Positions 12,561 through 24,285 of a stretch of 64,000 nucleotides of DNA are shown in pieces. A program made the translations under genes and the position numbers. Below the pieces are notes generated by a model that searched no databases, had not been told where the DNA came from, and worked only from the letters and a program-made list of their open reading frames with translations. This stretch comes from Acanthamoeba sp. SK_2022b (Eukaryota; Discosea; Longamoebia; Acanthamoebidae). The DNA is taken from contig JANDJZ010000133.1 in the NCBI GenBank assembly GCA_027943245.1, forward strand, positions 27,885 to 91,884, in the 5' to 3' direction. Numbering within the stretch: position 1 is the first letter of the stretch; the number at the start of each line of letters is the position of its first letter.

Positions 12561-12861
12561 TCCTCAAGCACCTGCAGTGGGCATGTACTGTGAAAGACTT
12601 GAACTTTAATTTTCGTTCCAACCATCCCAAGTTTTACCCATTTCACAAAGAAGAGGTTCAGGGAGGCAGCAAAAATTGGAGCAGCAGCATGTATTGTACA
12701 ACCTCAATCAACACGTCCAAGGACATGATGAGCTACTCCAACTTCCCCATGCCCAAGCAGCTGGCCCCATTCCCCAAGCAAGACAAGCTCTGCGAGTACA
12801 TTCCAGGCCACTACTCCCATGCCCCACAACATGGACAGCAGCACACAGGAGGGAAGTTGTC

Positions 12862-12980
12862 AGATACAGCCACACTGCACAGAAAGCACCACTTCCCATC
12901 CAAACAGCAAAGTTAAGCTGTGCCAGGCAGTGCTAGTACTGGGGTGGGTGACCACCTGGGAATCCACTGTGCCACATCCT
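12862..12980 (+). rRNA. 5S rRNA gene copy, full length but CpG-free; probable pseudogene
   Basis: The 119-nt stretch is colinear with eukaryotic 5S rRNA from end to end. It contains the conserved internal block ending aagttaagctgtgccaggc and the 3' block gtgggtgaccacctgggaat. It has no CpG at all. Positions that are CG in usual 5S sequences (for example in ccgaacagcgaagtt) read CA or TG. These changes break several helix I pairs: of the eight closing pairs between 12862-12869 and 12972-12979, only four remain canonical. A T4 run follows immediately. Homology is clear; function is doubtful. Confidence 0.85.
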
Positions 12981-12983
12981 TTT
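12980..12983 (+). terminator. Pol III-type T4 terminator of the 5S relic
   Basis: A run of four T directly follows the 3' end of the 5S-like sequence, as at genuine 5S genes. Confidence 0.5.
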
Positions 12984-15171
12984 GGCCACCTCACACTCTG
13001 CAGCAAGCAACCTCTTGCTCACATGTGTCTGGCAGGTACTTGGAGTCCTACACCAACCACTTTGGGGTGCACAAGACAATACACTTCAATACAAGCATGC
13101 TCCATGCATGCCCACTGAGTGAAGGCACAGAGTGTCAGTGCAAGATCACCTACCAGACCACTGGCGATGAACTGCACACCAAGGCGTTTGACTTTGTCAT
13201 GGTCACCAACAGCCATCATGTGGCCACTGAGGTCTCACACTGGGCCAAGTCAGTCTATCTCATCACCCAAAGGTACAACAACACCAGCTGAGCCTTCAAT
13301 CAGCTTCCTCCCTTTTTGGCACGCTGACACATGTTGATGGATCAACCAGGGGAGCCCTGGGTTATTCCCAAGTACATTTTTGGCAAGCCTATTGACCACA
13401 CTGTCTCCAGGTTTGTGCCAGGCCTTGCTTCAGCATTGGCTTCTCAAATAACACCATTGTATATCTCTGGTATAGGCTGCAAGGCCAGATGCCATCGTAC
13501 TTCTTCAACTGGTTAATGAAGCTCCTCCTCAAGGTGTGGTGACTTGGCACAGATAAGCCAAGTTTTTGTAGTTCATGTTTTGACCTTTGTTTGTGGTCAG
13601 ACCAGCTGACCCATGGAGACATGGGCAAGTGGGGGCTGCGTCCCAAGTTCAAGCCTCTTTCAGGTAGCTGTCCACACTCTCTTGTTCTGTCCATTTGCTT
13701 TTTCCCTCATTTCTTGGTTCTTGCTCTCCACTGCACTCACAGCTCACCCTACAGTGTCATTGGACTTCCTTCCACACATTGGGATGGGCAAGGTCATCAT
13801 CAAACTGAACATTAAGTGCCTCATGCCTAATTCCAGCATTTGTGTCCAAGCTGGGTCTGAGTGTTTCCCTCTAGCTCCACTTACATGTGGCTCACCAATA
13901 ATTATGCAGGTCATTGAATTTGAAGACAACATGTCCATGCAATATGACAACATCTACACCATGGGTACACTTTCAATCCCCTATTGCCACAAGTAATTGT
14001 TACACTGACACAACTGCTGATGTGTGGCCTCTGCCATACAATGAAGGCTACAAGTTGTCATTTCCCTTCTATGACGACAAGCTACAGCTGGTTGATGAGG
14101 AGAGCAATAAGGTCAACTTCTACAAATTCGTCTCTCACCCAACTATTTCAATCTGTACATTCGCTTTTTCCCACATGTCATGAATGTGGTGTGCTGGCCA
14201 GGGCAGACTCTTTTCCCCCAACCTCTCTTTGAACTGTCTTTCCATTTCCTCCAATGTAATGTGGTGTGACACCCAGGAAAAGGAGAAGGCAATGGCCCTC
14301 CACTACACCGAGTTGCCTCATCACACTATCCAGGTACTCCATACCATTGAGGCCACCAGCAGCTGCATAATGCGTTGCTCATGCTCACACATTCATTGCT
14401 TTGTTGTGGGGGCTAAGGTGGATTACTTGCCCTACATGGATGGCTAGCTGACCAAATTGGCGTTCAGGTATAGCTCCTTGAGATGTTGTGCAGATAACCA
14501 AGTTTGCCCAACTCATCATGGCTTGGTGTGTGTTGTTTTCAGCCCAATATATGGGGCCACTTGGGACTCGTGAGCACTTTGCTCTTGGGCCCAGCCACCC
14601 CCATACAGTGTAGGCCACCACCCACCTAGTGTGTGTGTGTGGTAGCTCAGCACGTGCTAATCAGCGGAGGTGCACAGATCGGCTCAAGGGCCCAGGAGCG
14701 TGGGCTGGTGCTCGCGAGGAGATCCTCTCCAAGTTCAAGGATGAAAAGGTGTCTCTCTCGCTCTCTTCTTCCTCACAGACAGGTGCAAGGCCTTAGACTG
14801 ATTTCTTGTTCTCATTCCAGAGGAACCTCCTCAATGCTCTCCACTTGGATACTGCCGCAACCCTCCGCCACTGACCTCAGAAATGGCGTTTCCCGCATTG
14901 CTGGATCATTGTGCAGCACCACTGGTCTGTCTTGCTTTGGTGGTGTGGTTGGTCGTGGTAGTTCAAAGCCGCCAAAGAAGGAAATGGCCCACCACGCGGC
15001 ATGTAGACGAAACCACTCTATTACAAGGAACTGGCCGATGCGCTCCATGAAGTAATCACGGGGTTGTTGCTTGCTGCCATACCTCGATACGGCGCCCACG
15101 CACCAAACGTTTGTCGGTGCCAGTACGGCCACCGAGCACAAAGAAGTCTCACACTTTGTTGAGGTGTGCTC

Positions 15172-15642
15172 TCAGAGATACATCTCCACATTCGTATTCC
15201 ACTGAAAGTTATCGACATTGTGCGTGTTCACTTCGTGCCTGCACGCGGAGCATTAGTACAAGAGGACTGAGCGAGATGACGCAGCATACGCACTCGCTGA
15301 TGGCAATGCCCTGAGGCAGTTCATCAAGCTGCTCTACTCGCGCACCCCAGCTGTTCAACTGGCGGCCTGACCGCAGAAAGGCCACGATCTCTTCCACTTT
15401 GGCTGGGTCCTCAGTGCAGTAAAGCGTAAGTTCCACCAGCTGTCTGTTGTGCCTCGAGTTGGACGCTCCCGCCTCCACTCCTCGCTTTTGTGCTCCTCGC
15501 ATCAGGGTCTGCCTGCAACTCCACCCCCCCCCCCGATTAGCAGAAGAACCAGCGAGTGAGCTTGTGGCAGCGAGCACCTAAACATGACGTTCTGTACTGT
15601 CCCTTTGGCCTGGAAGTACCGCACGCAACCGCTTCCGTTCAT
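15172..15642 (-). CDS. Acylphosphatase-like small protein
   Basis: Three exons give about 115 residues, a typical acylphosphatase length. Exon 1 starts at the ATG at 15642 (MNGSGCVRYFQAKGTVQNVM, then FR); an intron ends just before QTLMRGAQKRGVEAGASNS; a second intron near 15277 leads to HEVNTHNVDNFQWNTNVEMY and a stop at 15172. KGTVQNVMFRQ matches the acylphosphatase signature G-x-V-Q-x-V-x-[FM]-R, with the phosphate-binding Arg. ASN supplies the catalytic Asn in the second signature region. The C-terminal half (KVEEIVAFLRSG and SWGARVEQLDEL) fits the second helix and last strand. Such enzymes hydrolyse carboxyl-phosphate bonds, for example 1,3-bisphosphoglycerate. The usual Gly in VQG is Asn here and the central Gly-rich loop is divergent, so activity is uncertain. 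Confidence 0.7.
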
Positions 15643-15774
15643 AGTGTTCCGCTTTTTTGTGTGAATGAAAAGCCTACGTAGTTTTTCCTCTTTTGTTTTC
15701 TTTGACTCGATCGGTTTTGGCGGGAAAACGGCACCAGCAAACAAGCAACGCGCGCACGGCAAGAACGCAAGAAG

Positions 15775-17895
15775 ATGAAGGGAGAAGCGATTCAAGTGCG
15801 CGCCCCATCGGTCGCCTTTGCTTCAGTATCGAATTTGGTGGTTGGCCGAAGTCTAAGCGAGCTTATCCGAAATGGAAGAGTAGCACACGATTGCACGCTA
15901 CGATTCACGGACCACCAACGTTCAGTGCACACGGCCACCTTAGCCATCGAGGAACGTAAAGAGGAGACCCAGCGAGGAACGAAGCGAGTGCTGGACATTA
16001 AAATAATTGATTGTGCCACTAAGACCGAGTTCACGAGCGAGGAGGAGTGGGCCAGCGATTGCCTGCGACGCAAAGACAAGAAGCTTGCCTTCATCGTGTG
16101 GGACAAAATTCATGCCTGGACGACTGATGGTGAGGACCTCGGCAGCCTCAATGATCTGCGCCGCATCTCGCCCCATTTCGAAGGTAACGAGTACCCTCTG
16201 CCCGTAAAGAAGCGGGGTGCCGAGCGACCAGTTCGGGAGTACGAGCAAGAGGCCTTGGGAGTTGGCGAAGAAAGCGAGGAAGACGACGAGGGCGAGTGGC
16301 ACACATTGGATCAGATCATGAGGAGCGAGGTGACCGCCGAGGAGCAGGGAGAGCTCGCTGCGGCCAACGTCGACTACGATGTGACCAGCGGAGTGCAGGT
16401 CGAGACAGATGGCGTCAGCGGCTACGTGGACGCCGAAGAGCGAAGCGTGGAAGACACGCAGTTGGTCGATCTAAACTACGGCAGCGAGTGGGCCATAAAC
16501 GGCAACGAGGTGAGGGTCTTTGGAAGACCCTTCCTCGGCTTTGGGGTAAATGGCCCTTTGTGGATGTTGTGCCGGTTTCTCTCCTTCTCCTTCTGACGCT
16601 CAATGGCGGCTCCGTGGATGCAGGCCTTTGGCACGGTGAAGCGCGGCGAGTGGATGGGTATCCCCATCGCGATCAAGTCCATCAACAAGCTCAAGAAGGG
16701 TACGTGGCCACGCTCCTTCGCTTGACGGTGCTGAGAGGCATTTGGCTCTCGACCTTCAGGACAGTACGCACGCGGGATCCAGAGAGAGCTCAAGGTGTGG
16801 TGGTGCGCAGCGCTCCTTCCCGGTCGCCTCTGCTCCCTGATGCAAGTCTCACATATACATGCGTTTGTATACAGGCCAGCAAGGCATCCGCACATCGTCT
16901 CGCTCTACGGTGCGCTGGAGAACGAAAGCAACATCTACATCGTGATGGAGCGGCTTCACATCAACATGGCGCAGGCCGTGGAGCGTCTCTCGCGCGAGCG
17001 CGTTCTCGAACTCTGCAAGAGGTCCAGCGAATTCCTTCCTCCGCAAAAGGGCGTCTCGCATTGAGGCTGACGCTTCGCTTCCCGCCGTTGCAAACAGGTG
17101 GGCCATTCAGATCGCCAGCGCCATGCACTTCCTGCACTCGCGGGGGGTGCTGCACCGAGACCTCAAGCTGGGAAACATACTGATGGTTAGTTCCTAACCC
17201 CATGCTTGCCTTTTCCTGACCACGTGGTGTGTCTAACGTTTCATGTTGCGGTTAACAACAGACCAAAGACTTGAAATCGTGCAAGATAGCCGATTGTAAG
17301 CACAACTCACACATCCGTCCTAGCTTTGTGTGCCCCAACCCACTCTAACGTCAACTCCGCACAGTTGGGACTGCAGTGAAGGAGAGCGAGGCGGATAGCA
17401 TACGTGTTGGCACAACCGAGTACATGGCTCCAGGTGCGTCCCGCCTCCTTGGCTGGGGCAGCATTGGGCTCACATTGCGGTTCCAACCGCCCAGAGTTAC
17501 ACGTGCGTAGCCTGCACAGCACGAAGATGGACGTGTACTCCTTTGGCATTCTGCTGTGGAAGCTGTTCAACCCCCATACCTACCCCTATCCGAAGCACGA
17601 CCCCGTCAGCTACGGCGCCGGCAAGCGGCACCGAAATCATATCCTCAAGTAGGTCACCCCCTTCACAGTAGTAGTTAAGAAGAAGAAGAAGTGCTGGTCT
17701 GACCCCTCGGCCTGCCTCTCCTGTGCTTCTGTATGCGTGTGCAGAGTGGTGCACGAGGGCGCGCGACCACAGGTGAACAAGGCCACAGTCCCGCCTGCGT
17801 GGCGTGAGCTCATGCAGGACTGCTGGGCCGCTGATCCCAACCAACGGCCCACATTCGACGAGGTTGTGTGCAGGCTTAAGAGCACCCACGCCTGA
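15775..17895 (+). CDS. TKL-type protein kinase with novel acidic N-terminal region
   Basis: The ATG at 15775 opens a long first exon (about 245 residues) with no recognised domain, a basic start and an acidic middle (GVGEESEEDDEGEWHTLDQI). The kinase domain then runs over six or more exons: AFGTVKRGEWMGIPIAIKSI with the ATP-binding Lys; HPHIVSLYGALENESNIYIV; WAIQIASAMHFLHSRGVLHR; DLKLGNILM; an IADFG split by an intron at about 17296; GTTEYMAP; KMDVYSFGILLWKLF; and MQDCWAADPNQRPTFDEVV. All catalytic residues (K, HRD, DFG, APE-region) are present. The first Gly of the P-loop is kept but the second is Glu (NGNEAFG). The stop is at 17893-17895. DVYSFGILLW and the C-terminal motif place it in the TKL group. 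Substrate unknown. Confidence 0.85.
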
Positions 17896-18525
17896 TCATA
17901 TTTATTTCTTTTGCCCACTCAAGCAAAACACGCCCCACGTGCTTGCACCTGCATATCACCAGAATATTGTCCCATAATGACATTAAAAGGCTTTTCCAAT
18001 TGAAACTGTGAAGGCGTGGTGCACTTGCCCAGGCAAGGTACCAGGGGAAGCTGTACATTGGCAAAACTATCAGCAATACGCCTGACAAAGGCAGAGTAGG
18101 TAAGGAGAAGTGTGTCAGGGGAATGGTAAGCTACACAGATTGTATAGACCTCTTTCCCACAGGAACATCAGTAGCTGGAGGTCAGAGAGGTGTGGTGTGT
18201 TCATGCAATCTCACAGATAAAATGAACCTATCGTTCATATGGAATTGTTGATTTTCTCTCCCTTCGAAACGTTGCAAAAACAAAGCAAACTTGTGTTAAA
18301 CAACAATAAAAAAGTCAACAAAAGGCTTATGCAACGTAGGGACTTTGTTTGACAGTCCCATACTTGGAATTCCTGTGAGTTGTTTCTGCCAAATTCCGAC
18401 AGCGGAGTCTTAGTGATTGGATGCTGGCACTTTATTTTAATTCCTCCCAAAGCCCGAGCAGAACGATTAATTTCTCCACCCGGACACACTCTCTCCCTTT
18501 AAGCCAACCTTCCTCACCACAATAG
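17896..18525. other. Intergenic spacer, AT-richer toward its 3' half
   Basis: No recognisable gene. A minus-strand frame near 17929-18110 has a coding-like look but no start, no family and no continuation. From 18220 to 18480 the sequence is AT-rich and presumably includes the promoter of the glycosyltransferase gene. Confidence 0.4.
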
Positions 18526-20020
18526 ATGGTGAGGCTGCTTCCTGCTGGGTTTTTCGATGGGAGGGTACAGCTGTGCTTGTTCTTCCCGTTTGCGCTGGCT
18601 TCCATCTACCTGATCGCCCTGTATGGAGGAGGAACCTCGTGCCCCCCTGCTGGGGAGCAGCCGGATGTGGGGCCTTCTCCACCGGTGAGGTCACCACTGA
18701 CGGAAAGCGATGAAGAGGACATCACGTTTAGCACCCCGAAGGAAGAGGAGAAGCAGAAGGACGAGGGGAGGGAAGGGGACAAGAAAGCATCAGCTGATCT
18801 GGAGATGTCAGCCGAAAAAGCACTGTGGGAGCTGAGGAAGAAGGTCAGGATCATCGTCTCCACCGTGGAAAAGAACCGACACCGGATACAGCTGCTTCGG
18901 GAAGCAGTGAAGGACGACTTGTGGGCGCGCGACCTCTTCATATTTCTCAGCGACGTGCCTCACCCCGAGGAGGGCGTCATTTCGTATCCCCAGTGTGCCC
19001 ACGGGTCGTGGACAGTGGCCAAGTGCTGCAGGTGCGCCGCCGCCGATTCGGTCTCCGCTTTTTTTTCCCCCCTAACCTGGCGCTCCTTCTCAGGTTTACC
19101 ACGTGGTACTTTGAGACGTGGGAGAAGGAGCACCCTGAGGTCGAGTGGGTGATGAAGGCCGATGATGACACTTATGTTCACGTGCACAACCTGCTCCTGG
19201 CCATCGCGAGCTTTGGCGGCTCGGCACACAACAACACCGTTGCCAGCACACGGCCGATGTTCCTGGGCCACCGCAGCCATGAGGACCCAGAGTACGCTAA
19301 CATGCCCATGATGTGGCCTCACGGCGGTGGTACGTGGCAAACTACACGCGCACGCCGCTCCCATCGTCGCGATCTCAACGCCCCCCCCCCGCACACCACG
19401 GCCGAATCAACGCATAGGTGGCTGGCTGATAAACCGGGCGGCGATCGCCCTCCTTAAGGAAAAGCCCCCTCTCAAGTGCACCATGCACGACGACGTTGAC
19501 TTTGGCAACTGGGTCCAATCCCACGGGCTGCCAGTGGCGCCCTACGGCGGGATCTTCAGCCGACCGGTCTTCCTCAACTGGGAACAGGCGTACGAGGTCG
19601 ACTTCCTCGCCTCGCCGGCGCCAGAGGGCTTCTTCGTCTGCGTGGCGGACGACGTTGTGCGGATGCCCTATTATCCGATCACCTTCCACAAGCTAATGAT
19701 ATCATTCCCGCAGGTACTCCTCCTCCCCCCCCTCTTTGTGGCGAGCGCTAACGACCAGAGCAAACGACAACTGACGGTCCACACCCGGGCAGGTTGCCGA
19801 AGTGATGCGACGTAAGCGATTTGAGCTGATCGATCTGCCGCCTCTCCGACCGGAATACCACGATCGGATTGGCAAGAGCGACAACTACTATCACCGCTTG
19901 ATGCCCTGGCTGGAGGACATGGCCAACTCGAAAAAGACGACCTTCAGGCAAGTTGACTGCCGCTCGATCTTCAGTCTGGCCAAGATGCGGCAGATCGGGC
20001 AAGGCCTGGGCCTCCCCTGA
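18526..20020 (+). CDS. GT31-family glycosyltransferase (C1GalT1/Fringe-like), type II membrane protein
   Basis: The ATG at 18526 gives a short cytosolic N-terminus and one membrane span (about residues 14-33, LCLFFPFALASIYLIALYGG). A charged stem follows (ITFSTPKEEEKQKDEG). The luminal catalytic part contains FTTWYFETWEKEHPEVEWVM followed by KADDDTYV, the metal- and nucleotide-sugar-binding DDD motif. GGWLINRAAIALL and MHDDVDFGNWVQSHGL correspond to the GG-x-x-x-S/N and E/D-DV-x-x-G motifs of beta-1,3-glycosyltransferases. The end (FELIDLPPLRPEYHDRIGKS) finishes at the stop at 20018-20020. Introns lie near 19028-19094, 19331-19417 and 19713-19793. The family acts in the Golgi, adding Gal or GlcNAc to glycoproteins. 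The exact sugar cannot be read from sequence. Confidence 0.85.
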
Positions 20021-20207
20021 AAAAGTCCAACCCCGCTCTCAATTCGGGCTTGCACTTCAGCGCGAGTATCTCAACGTTGTTGCCCTCCTCGATAGAGAGT
20101 GGGGAAGAGGCTTCTCTTGCTGTGTGGACAGCACCTCAAGGTGAACTGCACTCCGCTGCCGATCTGTACAAGTAAGCAGGAAGACGAAGACGTCTGACCT
20201 CTACCAC

Positions 20208-22070
20208 TCACTGCTGTTGGAACTCGTCCCTCGGATCGAGGAGGTGAGGGGCCAGCTTGTAGAAGTGGAAGGGGGCGATGGGCACTGTATCATAGTCGGT
20301 CGTCACGCCTATGAAGTGGGAAAGAAGACAACAACACATCAGAACTACCGCGAATGGACCAGGACAGAGACATCACCAGCAGCACGAAGAGGAGGGGGTT
20401 TGTGTGGGTACCGAGCTTGGAGGTGCTCAAGTATTTGTGGATGGAGATGCCGATGAATCGTCCGCCCTGCTTACGGCGCAGCGTTCCGGCAAACTGCTGG
20501 GTCATGTCCTTCCCCTGGATCCACAGCTCCACCGCTCCCGACACGTCATCGAGGGTGAAGGTGCCTTTATCGCAACCCAATACACAACGCAACACAACAC
20601 GACCCAATACACAACACACAACACAACAACAGACAGGAAGAAAAAGGGCGTAAGCATGACCAGCTGATACCGAGACGGGGAGAGGGACGCACCCACGGAA
20701 GGTGTGCTCGAGGAGGGCGTCGCGTTCCTCTCGCGGCCCCTCTGCTTTTCCCTTTCCTGCTCCAGCGTGCGCGGGTTGAACCACTTGAGCACCTTGCGCG
20801 GCTGCTCCAGCGCCATGGCGTACAGCACCCGCCCGTCGGGCATCAGCCGGAGGTAGCGGCTAGACGGACGACCCATGAAACACCGCAGCGAGCAGCGCAG
20901 ACCCTCTGACTTAGTATTTGTTTGTTGTTCAGACGCGAAGCGGGAGCTGCAGGATGCAGGGGCCACGTACTAGTAGACCACTTGGTGGACAGGCTGGTTG
21001 TAGGCCCACTCCGTGCTTCCGGCCCGAAGATAGGAGTTCTTGCTTACGTAGATCCCGTCGTACCGTGCCTTGGGCCTCGTCAGGAACATGCGCTGCGGTT
21101 TACGCAACGTACTTGAGTACCCCCAAACACGGTCACGCGGATCGCACACACACATGAAGCCGAGTGGCCGTAGCGTGAGGGTACCTGCCACGTGCCGAAC
21201 TGCTGGTAGACGTCGCGGGTGCAGTTGAGAGGCCAAAGCCTGTGATGGCCGTTCGAACGGCGCGGAGTGAGTGCAACAATGTTCGCTCTATGCATAGAGC
21301 TCAGCGTCCGCTCGCCCCAAGCGTACCGCTGACAGATGAGGCGCCATAGCACCGGCTCTCTGCTCACACTGTACGCCTTTTTGCAGGACATGGCCAAGCG
21401 CGCAAGCGAGACCGCGTCCAGGAAGCACAGGAGGTAGGTCAAAACCTGTGAGGCACGATGAGTTGAAAAGTTGCAAGTGTTGATGAAAGGCCGAGTGCGA
21501 GAGAGAGATGGCGGTGAGGAGATGGAAGCCGGACCTCGTCTGGGATGGAACCGATGTGCAGTGCCTCCACGGGAGCCAAGGCCAGGATCGCCAGCGGCTC
21601 GTCCGCCGAGACGGCGAAGGGCAGAGGTTCGGTGTTCTCGCGGGAGATGAGGAGGACGTTTCTTCTGTCCAGATCTCTGCCTCTTCCACTCTTCGGCCGC
21701 CCTCAAGAATTGCTTTTCTTCTATGATGGCCTTCTTGCCTGACTGTTCGGAAGCCGCAGACGAAGAACCGGACACAGAGCCGCTTTTGATTTGTTCTCGC
21801 TTGAGCTCGGTTCGCCATTGCTCTGCAGAGTGCAGAGCAGATTAGGCCATATCGAAGCAGATGCTGCATCACATTCAGGAGAAAGATACCTCGAAACTTG
21901 ACAAGCTCTGCTGGCTCGCTCTCTGAATCGTCCGCTGGCACCAAAGCAGGAAGCTTGGTGTGTTTAGACGAAGAGGGAGGGTCACTGCCTCCCGAGGCGG
22001 TGCGGCTTAGCGGCGTAGAGGTAGGGGTGGCGGAAGACTGTTCCTCTTCATCTCCATCGACGCTCTGCAT
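20208..22070 (-). CDS. F-box only protein 9 (FBXO9)-like ubiquitin ligase subunit
   Basis: It starts at the ATG at 22070 (MQSVDGDEEEQSSATPTSTP, an acidic Ser-rich leader). A short helical segment follows (IIEEKQFLRAAEEWKR), where FBXO9 proteins carry TPR-like helices. Then come IGSIPDE spliced to VLTYLLCFLDAVSLARLAMS (the F-box), REPVLWRLICQRYAWGE, and the conserved C-terminal domain: KARYDGIYVSKNSYLR, QPVHQVVYYRYLRLMPDGRV, KGTFTLDDVSGAVELWIQGK, GGRFIGISIHKY and APFHFYKLAPHLLDPRD. The stop TGA is at 20210-20208. F-box proteins bind Skp1 and recruit substrates to SCF E3 ligases; FBXO9 has been linked to TOR-pathway regulator turnover in animals. An intron near 20575-20640 is rich in ACAAC repeats. 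Its 3' end faces the glycosyltransferase gene about 190 bp away. Confidence 0.85.
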
Positions 22071-22285
22071 TGTCGAAGCATACACAAACGGAAGCAACGG
22101 GGTTTTGTGTTCTTTTGTGCTGTGAGCACCGGCAATGCAGCCTCCTCGCTAATCTGCAGATGCAGGCCAGCAACTCGCCGATTGTGGAAGGGGAATTCTG
22201 GGAAAATGACGAGAAAATGAGGAAAAAACGCCACGACGGTGAAGTACGGGCGTGCATTGCCGTATTGCTTCATTGCTTCGGCTGT

Positions 22286-24149
<1,864 letters not shown>

Positions 24150-24285
24150 TTCGTGTAGTCGTGGCCTGGGGTACCGGGTGTCCCCCGGCTTGTGGTTGGT
24201 CTGCACCCAAATGAAGTTACACGTTTTCCTTGTTACTTTCTCTTGCATTTTTTGTGCTACACTTTGAACGCAAGATCGATTTGGC
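24150..24285. promoter_or_regulatory. Short divergent promoter region (PRMT / Tim44-like)
   Basis: Only 136 bp separate the two start codons, so the genes probably share a bidirectional promoter. No specific element is asserted. Confidence 0.4.

Larger units (their letters stand above)
9840..14635. other. CpG-depleted island of silenced or decayed elements
   Basis: In a neighbourhood where CpG is common, this interval is rich in TG and CA and very poor in CG. By eye I count roughly two dozen CpGs in the 3.2 kb from 11420 to 14630, where base composition would predict about 200. The stretch 9840-10510 is equally depleted; 10515-11190 is less so. The island holds a piggyBac relic, a MULE relic, an FMO pseudogene and a 5S rRNA relic. 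The pattern matches long-term deamination of methylated CpG or a similar mutational silencing process (inference). Confidence 0.8.
12650..14874 (+). pseudogene. Flavin-containing monooxygenase (FMO) pseudogene, 5' truncated and CpG-decayed
   Basis: Exon pieces follow the FMO order: SSMYCTTSINTSKDMMSYSN with FPMPKQLAPFP; YLESYTNHFGVHKTIHFNT; FDFVMVTNSHH; PWVIPKYIFGKPIDHTVSR; LDFLPHIGMGKVIIKLNIK; FEDNMSMQYDNIYTMG spliced to YKLSFPFYDDKL; KVNFYKFVSHP; VDYLPYMDG; and RLKGPGAWAGAREEILSKFK. A possible final exon ends at the TGA at 14872-14874. FMOs oxidise nucleophilic heteroatoms using FAD and NADPH. The N-terminal FAD-binding GxGxxG exon is absent, and a MULE relic lies where it should be. The conserved YATGY motif reads YTMGY. 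A 5S rRNA copy sits within it, perhaps in an intron. The last coding exon (about 14640-14763) is CpG-rich and looks undamaged. Confidence 0.75.

Noticed and set aside
9840..14635. Endogenous giant-virus insertion as the origin of the island
   Set aside because: No capsid, polymerase, helicase or other viral hallmark was seen. The readable content is DNA transposons, a host-type intron-bearing FMO gene and a 5S gene.
14812..15141. Minus-strand ORF with an aromatic segment (EWFRLHAAWWAISFFGGFEL)
   Set aside because: Possible coding exon, but there is no family match by eye and no consistent join to the acylphosphatase gene. It overlaps the FMO terminal exon antisense and may be 3' UTR.
20570..20645. 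Possible CRISPR-like or minisatellite array of ACAAC units
   Set aside because: The units are irregular, short and inside an FBXO9 intron, with no spacers. It is simple low-complexity sequence.
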